In this document: positions 27,935-39,900 of the stretch, one piece after another
Layout: the number at the start of each line of letters is the position of its first letter
Numbering within the stretch: the stretch's first letter is position 1
Assembly: GCF_032883915.1 (NCBI RefSeq)
Contig: NZ_CP120717.1
Coordinates: 1,841,697 to 1,905,696 of the forward strand
Direction of reading: 5' to 3'
Source of the DNA: Endozoicomonas sp. 8E
GTDB lineage: Bacteria; Pseudomonadota; Gammaproteobacteria; Pseudomonadales; Endozoicomonadaceae
Length of the DNA: 64,000 bases
Notes under the pieces: generated by a model
The model's database searches: none
What the model was told of the DNA's origin: nothing
Seen by the model: the letters and a program-made list of their open reading frames with translations, nothing else
Position numbers and translations under genes: made by a program

Positions 27935-30900
27935 ATGTCTGGTAAGAATGCTAAACGTCCTCAAGTATCAGAGCCTGATTTCAGCCAGTTTCTGGAAATG
28001 GCCGACAAAGGGCTTTCCCTGGAAGATCGCAATACGGTTCATTACCGCAGGTTAATGGAGAGCTATAGCGTTTTCGACGCCATCCAGGAGAAAAATTCCG
28101 CTAAAGGCTGGCTGGTGGCCAGCCAGATAGAAGCCAGGGCGAAGGATTACCTGCAGCAGGAACCCTTTAAGAAAGACTGGGTAACCGCGGTGTTATCCCC
28201 CGTTCAGGCTTTTCTCAGCCGCATCCTTGAAGAACCACCCAAAACCATTCACATGTTATTGCTCCAGCCACTGGACAGGATTGGCCTGGATTATCTGCAA
28301 GCCTGGATCATGGCCAACCCGGATTATCAAATCCATCTCTGGCAGGACCACAGGGTTTCTCTGGCTTCTCTGATGCGAAAATACATCATAGAGTGGGCAC
28401 TCGCCGATGTTGCCAATGCCCGGGATATTGAGCCGTTTGCCGGACAACTGATCCGTCGGATAATCGATACCCAGCGCCGTGCCGTCAGTCATGTTCTCAA
28501 TAGTTACGATAAGGGTGCTTCCATTGACCGGGCAGTGCAGGATTTTCTGGTTTCATATACTCATGCTTCTACCAAAGAACTGGCCGTTGAGAAGGCGCGC
28601 TTTAATCAGCAGATTCTCTATGCCAGGGAAGAATTGAGCCGGTTAAGTGACCATGGGAACCGGGTTAACGTTCGGGATATTGCATCACTATGGCCAGAAG
28701 GGAACATTCTGACCAGTGATTACTTCAATGAGCTGCTGCGAGGAAATATTAACGGAGCGGAAAATCTGGCCCGGTTTCAGATCCTGTTCAGTGCCGGTGG
28801 CTTTATTGTCAGGCCAGATAGCCTGCCCGGCATCAATCGGGATTGGTTAACGGGGATTGAACTGGATGGCCTGCCAAAGGAAATGCTGGAAGCCGGTATT
28901 GTCCAGGCGGTTCTGGAGAGCCATCCGGACCGCTTTCCCCACCGGCAGGACAAACTCCGGCAACCGCTTCGCAGTGGCTACATTGACAGCCTCAAGCTGC
29001 TGGATGATCTCAGGCCGGGCGTTCGTCAGCAATTGCTGGCGGCAGCCAGAGAGACCCGGCAACCCTTTCGGTCAATTAACCAGACGGGCTTGATTCCCGG
29101 AACTGTTCAGGCCGGACAATCCCGTGGGCGTCTGTCCGCCAGTATGATGGCCGCCCGGCAGGGATCACCTGTCGCACAACGGGTGCTGGCTTTGATGGTA
29201 AAAAGGTACCGATTTTTAGACAGTGCCCTGGGAGGAGCCGAACCCTACAACTGGCAGGAAACTCGACGGTTTTATTTCAGCCAGCTGGACGCGGCGAAGG
29301 ATCATGGTTTTCCCCTGCATCTGGCCCGGATTGGCGCTTATCGGTTGGGAATGCTGCGCGGGGATGAAAGCCTTAACCTGTTTCTCAATGGCGATGAGTT
29401 ACTCAGGGAGGCGATGGCCGACTACATTCAATCGCTGGGCGAGCAGCCCGTGCCCCCGGAGCAGCATCTGATTGGGAAGCAGCTGGCCAGCTGGGGGACT
29501 TTGTCGACCGAAGAACACCTGGCTCTGGCGGTAGATCCTCAGCAAAACAGCCTTTCATTTCATCTTGAAAAGAACAACAGCAAGCTGAAGCAATATGTTC
29601 TTCCCCTGGGTCATGAAGGTGACATTCAGGCCATCGCCGGATTCCTCCATCAAAGTTACCCTCAGGCGACACAGTGGCTGTCAGCGCTTTCCCCGGATGC
29701 TGGCCATGCCCTGGACTTTTTTGCTGAGCCGCCATCATCAGGGCTCTTGGTGCTGGTTGGCAAATTGACAGAAGATGGTCGTTTATCAGGCTTTTCCGGG
29801 TCAGCCCTGGCGGCTGGTCTTTCCAGTCAATGGTTGCATGAGTCCAGGCACCAAATAAAGATATACTGCCTTGCTGATCCCGCGTTGGGCAATGAGCGCA
29901 TTGTCGGATTTTTCCAGGAGGTGCTGGCTGCTCTGCCAGAAGGGCAGGCGACACTGAACACACTGGAAGTTGCCCGGGAGTTGACCCAGGTTGATGATCT
30001 TGGTCAGCCCTGGGTGGCTTCTGTTGATGCCCGGGGAAAGTTGCTATGGCAGCACGGGAATGGACACCACTGGGCTGGTTACAGAACCCCCGGTGGGCAA
30101 TGGAAAATCCAGTCCTCAGATTTTGCCCTGGGAGAACAGGAAGTTCTTCCACGCAATGATATCTCCAGAGCCATTGACCTCGCCAGGAAGCATTATCGTA
30201 TGGTTTTGCGGGAGCTTGGCTATGTTAATCAAAGCGGTTACCTATTCAGTAAGTCTATAAATATAAATAACGGCGAACTGAATATTCAGTTGATGCTGGA
30301 TACAGTGACGGCAAACCACAGCAACCAGCCTGAGTACTTTTTCTCATCCCGGGACATTCGCCAGATCGAAAGGGACGTCAATCTGGCGTTTACCCGGTTG
30401 CTTGGTTATTCAGGTTTACCTGATGACATGACGGACCGTTTTACGGTGCTGGTGTCTCTGAGTCCCTGGGTAAAAAATGGACTCTATTTTACCAGCGAGG
30501 GGGTCAAGCTGGTTCTGGATGGCAGCTTTCTGGACTCTGATCTTGCCCCGTTTCAGTCCACCGCTCTGGCTGAGCTGGCTCCAGCCAGCGACCGGGGGAG
30601 TTCGATTCTCCTTCACTATTTGTCCATGGTCATCTATGAGCGGCTGCAACCGGAGATGTTCTGGAACGATTTCAGCACCTTTCACGGGGACGCAACAGGT
30701 TGCCAGCCGCTTGGGAAGTTGACTCCTGTTCCCGGTAATATTAAGGATGACACTCAGGCTGTGTCGCCTCTGGCACGCCAATCCAGACTCCATTTTGTTG
30801 CGGAGTCACTGACGGCTCTTATACAAAACCAGATTTTGCCTCCGGCTTCAGCCTCAGCTCTGAATACGCTGCTTTACAGACAACTCCCCGGCAATGACTT

Positions 30901-33900
30901 ACCGGATGATCGTCGTCTGGCTTTATATCAAGGCTGGAGCCGTCGCTTTCAAGTGATTGCAACTGCCATCAAACAGCAACAGGAAATCGCCGATTTACAA
31001 ATCAGTCTGGCGAAGGCTGAAGGTTGGGATCACAGCGGCGAGCGCGAAGTTCTGGTGAATGGTTCAGGCCAATGGTTTCAGTTGACCCGTACCCGATATT
31101 TTACGCTGCTCCAGGATTACCCGACAGGTGCCATCCTGGAATTTTCACGCCATGACCCGATAGCCGAGAGCCTCCAGCAAAGTGACAGACAACGTCGCGC
31201 GCCCCAAGAGCCGGGATTGTTGGAAGCACATCCGGTCTCTCTGGAGCAGTGGTCGGGAAAACTGGTTCAGGGTGACCAGGCTTTTGCGGCTTCTGGTGTA
31301 CCGCAGGCCCTTTGGGAAGGATTCAGGGAGATAGCCCGGAAAAACCAGGCACTGATTGCCATCAGGCCCATTAATCCAGACGCGTCCGACCTGCTCAATC
31401 ATGGTCTGGGTGACGGTATAAAAATTGCCACAAAAGGTTTAAGTGTCAAGGGCAAGAGTGCGGACTGGGGAATACAGGCGGGATTGATTCCCTTCGATTC
31501 CGCTTTGTCCAAGGTGTTTGGCAAAGACGGTCTGGAACACCGGTCACAGATCGAAAAGGGGGACTACCAGAATGTCCATTCAACCCACTTGCCGGGCATG
31601 GCCGCCGTTCAGCTGCAACTGGACTGGAGCGCCATTGAGCGCCGGCTGGAACAGGGAAAGCTGGGCTCGCTGACGCCACTGGAGGATGGCAGTTATCTGG
31701 CAACGGTGACTCGCTCCATTGAATCCAGCGATGGCGGGGCCGGTGCGCGCTCGGTGCTGTTTCAGTATCGTTTGACCCGGCAGTCCAATGACCTCTGGAG
31801 AGTCGAGTATAAAAGTGAAGACTATGGCATTGAGCATCCGGAATATAAGACTTTCCGCCCCCTGAAGGTCATGGCTGAAGTTAATGACGACGGCTCCCAT
31901 CGATTGTTTACGGCAGACATAGATCTGTTTGCCCTGTTCAAGCGCCTGGACAGTTCTTCAAGCGATCTGAACAATGGCGTCAGGGAAGAGGCGGATCGAA
32001 TTGGGCGGTTATCATCAGCGAACAAGGGCGCGGGTCAGTTTTCCAGCGAGCTTGCCAGAGCTCGTTGGCTGTCTGCTTATCGACGTGTAACTGAAGCCTT
32101 GGGTACGCGAGAGAGACGCAAGTTTGATCCCCATAAGGGAACCTTGACTCATTTTCAGGAAGATATCATTGACCAGATCAATGAAGCGGCGGCGGAAAGG
32201 GGGTTGCCCAAAGTCTGTCACCATGGCACAGAACAGGACAATACCAAATACCCCGAGCGGGATAATAAAATTTTATTCATCGATCCTGAAGGACGGGTTT
32301 ATCAAACGGATACCTTTGAAAAGGTGTCCAGTATCCTGAAGTACTACGATGTTGTGGGTGGGTTCCTGACCTATCGAAATCGTTCATACAAGCCCCTTGA
32401 TGAAGTGCCATCGGAGATCAGTAGCAGGCTGGGAGGAGACAGCCGGATTGGCTTTCGTGAACGGTTTAATTTGGCTCCGCTATTGCAAATCCTTGAGTCA
32501 GGACAGCTCAAAGAACCTGTCCGCCCTTCCATTCCAGACAGGGCACCGGTGTTAATCATAGGAGAGGAAGGACTTTCGTATCAGTCGTTTGGTCCGGGTT
32601 ATATGACAGAAAAAAGTCCGGGACGACTGGGGATCGTTCTGTACCCCGAAGGCAGATTTGACTTTCCTGCCCGATTTATCTCCATAGAGTTTGATATTGC
32701 CCGCTATGACAAGGGGGTTCGTGATAACGATTTTCCCACTTCACGGCTTCAGTATGATATCAGCAAAATAGCTGACCTGTTTTTGACCGGGCGATTAAAC
32801 GACGAGCTTAGGGCATTGGGCAAAACCGCAAAAAGCATCCGTTATGCGAGTGAGCAACAGGTTCGTGTTCGGGTTAATCCGGGTAAATCTCTGTTTGAGA
32901 GTCATGTCCTTATCCCCAATGATGGCAAACCGGTTGTTGAAATAGGTACAAAAGGTATTGAGAGCATACCCGATTCAACGCTTCGGGAAGCCGTTTCCGG
33001 TTTGTTTGGTTCGGCACTGCTAAGGTCTATCCGGTCAGCAGGCAAAGACGACTTTGGGTCGGCAGGGAAAATCTGGAAATACAGCATGTTATTGAGCCTG
33101 GGCGAGTACTATGGGATGGATGAGAGCTTCAGGCTGATTCCCCTGCATCATCCTGACGAGACATCGCTTTATGACGATTTAGTCGCCAAAGAGTCGCACA
33201 ATATCAGAATCCGGTCTGAACCTCATTCCGATATGTTTCGGGCGGTAAGAGCTATTTATCAGTCTGGAAGGCTGCAGGAAAGGATTGAACACATTCATAA
33301 AAACCAGACCCGGTATTCACCGCTTGAGTTGTCTGAGTTTGCCGGTGCGATTTCTGATTACTATGACACCATCAAATCACCGGATGCCCAAAAGAAATTC
33401 AGGCTGGCTCTGGGTGTCTATCGTGTCAGATGGCTGGAATCTCTGGATAAAACCAGAGATAAGTTCAAACGCCTTGACGTTGATGTTCAGCAGGATATTG
33501 CACTCATCAAAAATCGGGCGGTTAGCAAACTGGAAGACGTTGCCGGGAAGTTGCAGAATAGCGTGCGTTCCTCTCTCGTCATTGACCCGGCCCTTCTTTC
33601 TGATCTTCCGGTGCCTTCACTGGAAGAATACAGGGATATCATTTTACAGCAGGCAAAGAGAGATGTTGATTTAGGCAGAGTCCTTCACAAAAAATCGAGC
33701 AGGGCAGAGGAGGCCCTGAAAAAGATCTATCAAACGCTTGAGAAAGAGGATGCCATTCAAATAGCTCGGGAAAGAATGGCCCGGCTTTTATCTGAACAAA
33801 TATTAAGTGACGATAAGATTGTACCCGACCTGATGAAAATAGGTCTTCAGAAAAATAGGGCTGATCTAAAAAAACTGTTCAACACCCTGGTGCTTAAATA

Positions 33901-36900
33901 CGGAAATATCTTCAAAGAAACTCTGGGCTTTTCGATGCCGCCATTAACCCTTGAAATAGATCTTTCAGGTAATGAGGGCAAAGAAAAACCCGTTTACCAT
34001 GAGGCGAAGATAACCTGGTTTAGCCGTAATAAAGCCAGTAATGAAAAAGAACAGCTGGAGGCTAACAAGGCATTTTTGAATGTCATTGCTGATGGCCTGT
34101 CGCAACATGCACGACACACCCTGTTGACTCAATGGAATGACCAGATCCCGGAAAAGTTAAATATTCAGGACGGGTTAAGAGTATTCAAGGCTGGAAATCA
34201 ACTTTATGCGGTTGGTTCCACGGACAAGACCCCTCAGCAACCGTCTGGCCAGGAGTCGGTTGACTTGACGGGCAAAGGCAGTCAACCACCGCTGGCATTG
34301 TCTATCAGAAACCCTGAGTCCGGGCACTCTTTTTTAATACGACAGTTGCCGGAAGGTTTTTTGAAAGCTGTCCGCCGGGAAGCGGTACGGGACATAACCG
34401 CTTCGCGCACCTTATCCATTGGTATCACGGATGTCCAGTCTGAGGTAATCAGTAAGAACCTGAACGAAATTTTTCAGTCTCTGGATCATCGTTCTGGCCA
34501 GACTGGGTTGCTGGCTCGGGATTTCAGGAATCTCCATGAGGTTGCCAGAATTGCTCGAATACCCGCCTCTGAACCTCAGCCGGATGGGAACGACTATACC
34601 GGCCTTTATCCTTTCAGAAGGTTGAGCCTGGGTGGTCAGGTTGTCGTCTGGGTTTCACCGGAGTACCAGAAAGCTGTCGTTGATTCCGGCGGCAATGTCA
34701 GGGACGAACTGGCGAAGCTGAATACCCTGGCCAGCCACTTTACGGATTGTACGGAGCCTTTTCGGCAATATTCCAGGCTGCTGTCTGCCGCTACCAGTCC
34801 CAGCAGGCCAGTCACTCTGGCTGAGCTGGTCCGGTCGGGATTGATGGCAGGCAACTCGCTCCGTGAAGCGCAGATAACACTACCTCAGGAAGCAAGGCAG
34901 CTGATTGTCCTGAAGCACCCACGGCAGAGTGGTGGACAACCACTCAATCAGGCGGTGCCCTTTGACCGGCAAGCTTCTGATGATCGGCAGGGGTCACTCA
35001 GTATTATTCATGTTGACCCGGGTTATGCCAGTGACAGAGGCATGACCTCCAACTGGTTGTCACAACATACCCGGCTGTTCTCTGAATTGACGGCCTCAGC
35101 TTTTCAGGTCGCAGGCAAGTCATCGGCTTTTCCAGAGAAGCGGCGGACAGAACAGCAGACGTTGATCAGAAAAACGCTGGGGTTCCAACAATTGAACCGC
35201 GAACCTTTGCCATCAGATCTTCTGCCTGTTCCCAAAACCAGTGCCCGGGGTGCCCTGTGGTTTGAGGATGTCATTCAGGGAGTTTCGCTGACCAGCGAAC
35301 CGGGGGTGGGTTACCAGCGGCTGCTCACGGCGGCTGTCGATACCGATGAAACAACGGACATCCGCTTCGGATTAAAAGCTGAACCGGGTGATAACGGAGG
35401 GAAAGTTATTCTGGTCGTTCCGGCCAGACAAGTGGGTGATAAAGACTACCAGCAGGCCAGACAGCTGCTGCTTGGCAGTTTTACCAGTGCAAAACTGGAG
35501 CAGCAGAAATCCCTGAGCTGGGTCATTTCCGATTATAACCAGAAGCTGAAAGAAGCAACGGGGAATGATCAGTCAGCCTATCGGCTGGAAAATATCATTG
35601 ACACCGACATCGCTATACAACCTTATGAACGGCAAACGGTCGCTTATGTTCCGACCAGCTATGTAGAAACCCGTTATGACAGCCTGGCTGATTCATTTTC
35701 TGTCCTTGGCCGGTTGAACACTTCACCAATACAACAGGATCTGCTGTCAAGAGCAAAAATCATTGCCACGGGATTGGCTCGTGACATCAGTGGCAAGACA
35801 CCTGGCCGTTCCCTCACCGCCTTTTTAATGCACTTTTTACTGACTGAGTACTATTTCACTCTGGAAAAAGTAAACCCCGCAATGGACGGCTTTGGACTTA
35901 TGGTGTCGCCAACCGATGCCCTGGTGTCAGTTTTGCCAGAGAGCGATGTTGAGACGATTAAAAGCTATCTAGGCAAGGGAAAACTGACTGATCTTACCAG
36001 GCAACTGTCACAGGCGTTGGATCAACTCTCTCTGGGTCGCTTTGATCAACTGCCTGCCGGGCATTCAGTAAGGCAGGATTTTGATAGGGCGGTTGCTGAG
36101 GTGTTTGACCATGCCCTCAGTCTCAGATACCGGGGTGGGAAGGTGCTCCCTGCCTTTCAACTGGCCGTTACCAATACCGGTAGCCCCTGGCAGCCGGTGA
36201 TATCTGGAAGCCCGGAACTGGTGCTTCACAGAATGATGCCCCAGACATTGCGGCAGCCAGTCGTTCTGGCTACCGCTAAGTCCCCCAATGTACTGATGCA
36301 GTTTTGGGGTGAGGGCAGTCCGTTAAATCAACGCTCTGGCAGTGGGATTCTGCCTGCCGATTTACTGGCACAACTTTCTGCCCTGAAAGAGGGTATCAAG
36401 CCGGGGAGTGGACCCGCTCAGAACCGGCTGTTTTTTGAACAGGTTGACCGATCCTATAGGCATCTTGCGGAATCAAGAGAGCATTTTAGTGCTGAGCTGA
36501 GCACGGTGATTTCAGGGCTTGGTCAGGAGAACCTGGAAAGTCTGGGCAGAGAACTGGTCAGAGTGTTTAGCCAAGACCAGGACAGTATGGATAATCGTCC
36601 AGGGATAAAAAAACTGGCTCACAGAATGGTAAAACCCCTTGCGGAGTTGGTTGCCGGGGCTGGCAAAAGGGTGACCAGAGAATCGCTGGAATCGCTGGCC
36701 CGACTGATGGAGCTGAGTGCTCTACGGAGCCTGACGATTAAGTTACAGGATAACTTAACCATCAACAGGATTGTTCTGCGGACAGATCTTCCTATGGGAA
36801 CCATTGACCTGTCGCAGGGTGCACCAGGCCAGCCTGACACTCTGGGAATCGGAGCGTTTGACCAGTTTGGTATCAAGTCTGGGGATGGCTACATTATCGA

Positions 36901-39900
36901 ACCATCACAGAGCAGCCTCTCCAGCGTCCTTCTTACGGGCAGTGGTGACGATGCCATGGTATTCCCGAAAACGCGGATTACCTGGGATTCGGGTATTTAT
37001 AAAGAAAAGGCTATTTCCCGAGGGTGGTCCGGTTCATTACAGGAAGATGTCACTGCCCTGATTAAATTGAATGGTTCCGGGGAGCTGGGTGGAAAACGTC
37101 GCCTGGCCCAGCTCCTGGCCCATGAGCACAGGGTTGACTTAACCAATGGTCGGAACATTGAGTTTGTACTGCGTCCGGACCTGAAGCTGGAGCAAAGCCA
37201 GATGATTGCCCCGGCTTCTGACGGCCCCGGCGAGCCTCCGGTGATCGTGCGGCTGGGGATGGCAGACAGAAAGCAGTTTACTGAAAAGGTATTTGGCAGC
37301 ACCGTTAGCCGCTTGTTCGGGTTGGCCGCAGCTCATAGTTCAAAACTCGGGACGCCGTCTTTCCAGAGTCAGGGCGAGCCCATGAAGACCATTAATTCTG
37401 TGGGGGAAAAATCTAAACTGTCGTCTGATTATCAGTCGGTGGTGTTGGCCAATGATCAAATTCCTCCGTTAGATCAACTACCGGCCAGCTTGATTGGCAG
37501 AGCCCTGAACGATCAGATTTATGGTTCAACGGATGACCGGCGTTACGTTGATCAGTCTACGAATGCACTCCTTGACGACGCAGTGAAAAGAGGCAACTCG
37601 GAACAGATCACACTAGAGGGGACAGGTGGCAGGCTTAAGGGGTATTTTCATCATGGCAATGGTGGCCCGGCAGCGGATAAAAAGGTCGTGCTGTTTCTCC
37701 ATGGAACCCATTTATCTTGTGAAGAACAGGTCAAAACCGCCTGGATGCATTACCGTAACCAGGGTATGGATCTACTGGCGGTCAACGGACGGGGGTTTGG
37801 GGGTAGTGATGGCTCTCCCGGTATGAAAGGGCTAACGGATGATGCCCGGACCATGCTGTCGTACCTGATTAATGATCGAAATATAGATCCCAGTCGTATT
37901 GTGATTCACGGCTATTCCATGGGAGCCGCTGTCGGAGCGCATCTGGCGAAGATAGCTGCGGTCCGGCAACAGTTGCCTGCGGCGTTTATTCTTGATCGTC
38001 CCATGGCCAGTCTCGGGGCCAGTGTCGTGGCTCATGGTCTGAGTGTTGTTCCCGGTACCGGCCGTATGATCAATAGACTGGCAAAACGATTTAATATCAG
38101 AGAAAACCTGCGCAAGGTGTCCACCCATCTGCCATTGATGTTGTTTTCGGATAACGAAAACCTGGGTAAGCAGGCTGAAAAACTCAGGAAACAATTGCAA
38201 CAGGATGGTTTTCGAGTGGCTGGCGAGGCCACCAATGTGGAGCATGAAGACACCAACCGATTGATGGCTCGTTACAAGGACCAAATTGGTTTATTCATTC
38301 GCTCCACGACTGAAAACCCCACACCCGGAACCCCGCCTGAACGGAAGGATTCCTACGAGGGAGCACAGAGCCTGGTTCAGGACGTCTGGGGTGAGGACCC
38401 GCGCCATTTTGATGAGCTGGGTTCACGAATTGGCTTATTCAGTGATCTGCAACCAACGGCATTGCCCGATGAACAGGATAACCGCTTATACCGAACCCTG
38501 GTGACTGAAGCACCCCATGACCTGAAAATGTTCAATGGAGGCAAGACCGGTTTTGAGGCTGCCCTGAACTGGCTGGTTGGACAATACCCTTCTACCAGGG
38601 CCAGTAAAGTGGTGGGTCAGGTTCTTGAATACATCAGGCAATATCCGGGAGACAGCGATATTACCGAGTGGGCCAGGGTTTTGCTTGATCGCTACGACGG
38701 GATGGAAGCCCGGAATAAACAGCGTTTCATCGCCGCTATCAGTGAGGAACTCTGGCAGGAACTGTCCAGACAGACGCAGCTGGACCAGCCTGCCCGGCAA
38801 CGTATGGCTGAAATGGCTGAGTTGGCAGCAAAGGACAAGTGGCGAGGAGACCTGGTAGCCGCGGACGGTCTGGGAGACCTTGTCGCTGACAAGTCAGGAA
38901 ATCCCCATACCATCCTTGACCCCTCAGAAACAGACTTTGAGCCTGTGGTCAGAAAACGATCACGGGCGATTGTTCGGAGTGATTCGGGAGAGGATTTTTA
39001 TCTAGTCAACGGTAAGGACTACCAGCCTTCCGGCACGAAAATCATCCGTGCAGACGACGGTAAAGATTCTGTTGGCATCGTTATTTCCAAAACCTGCAAA
39101 AGAAATGTGGGTGCTTCCTGTTCAATGCGGGTTCTGCTCTCTGACCAACCGATAGAACGGCGTGTTATTGGTGTATCGCCGGACATGGTTGGTAAGGATG
39201 AGTCTGCCCGCTTCCAGCTTTACCGCTATGGGGCTTTTAAGGGTGAAATTTACCAGATCATCAGTGAGAGTGACTCACTCATCAAGGGACGCCAGGCAGT
39301 CGGTGCGAACTCGCTGGTTGCTACTCATCGCCAGATAGAACAGAAAAAGCGCGATGGCGGTTTAGGGCGTCCCATTCCAATACCGGTGGGCTCCGTTGAG
39401 ATTAAGGATATTCTGGTAGAAAAAGAGACAGGCCTGATATTTCAATGGGAAAAGGATTACAAAAAAGCCATCCAGCTGGCGGATGCTGACCCGATACTGA
39501 AACTGGAGACCGTTTCCGGCCAGAGTGTTGACCTGGTTCGCAGTGAAAGGCCTGACCGCCCCCTTCCTGATCTTCCGCAATCCCCGGATATTTCGCCCTG
39601 GGTTTTGAAAAAACTGAAATTCATTGAAGGCGTTCAGCGACGTATTCAGGCAGATAATGGCGAGTCTCTTCCTGCTATGCCGGGGCTTGATCAACAGGCG
39701 ATTAAAGAGTCGATACCAGCCGATGTAAGGGAAACGATGATCGGCTCGATTTCTAAAATAATTCCGGTTAATGAGGGTCCGCGTCCTTTCGTTTTCGTCA
39801 ACAAGACTGAGGCTAACAGGTTGGCAACACTGTTTGTGGACTCCATGCTGGAAGGCAGTTTGTCAAAGATAGGGATATTGATTTCCCGTATGGAACGTTT

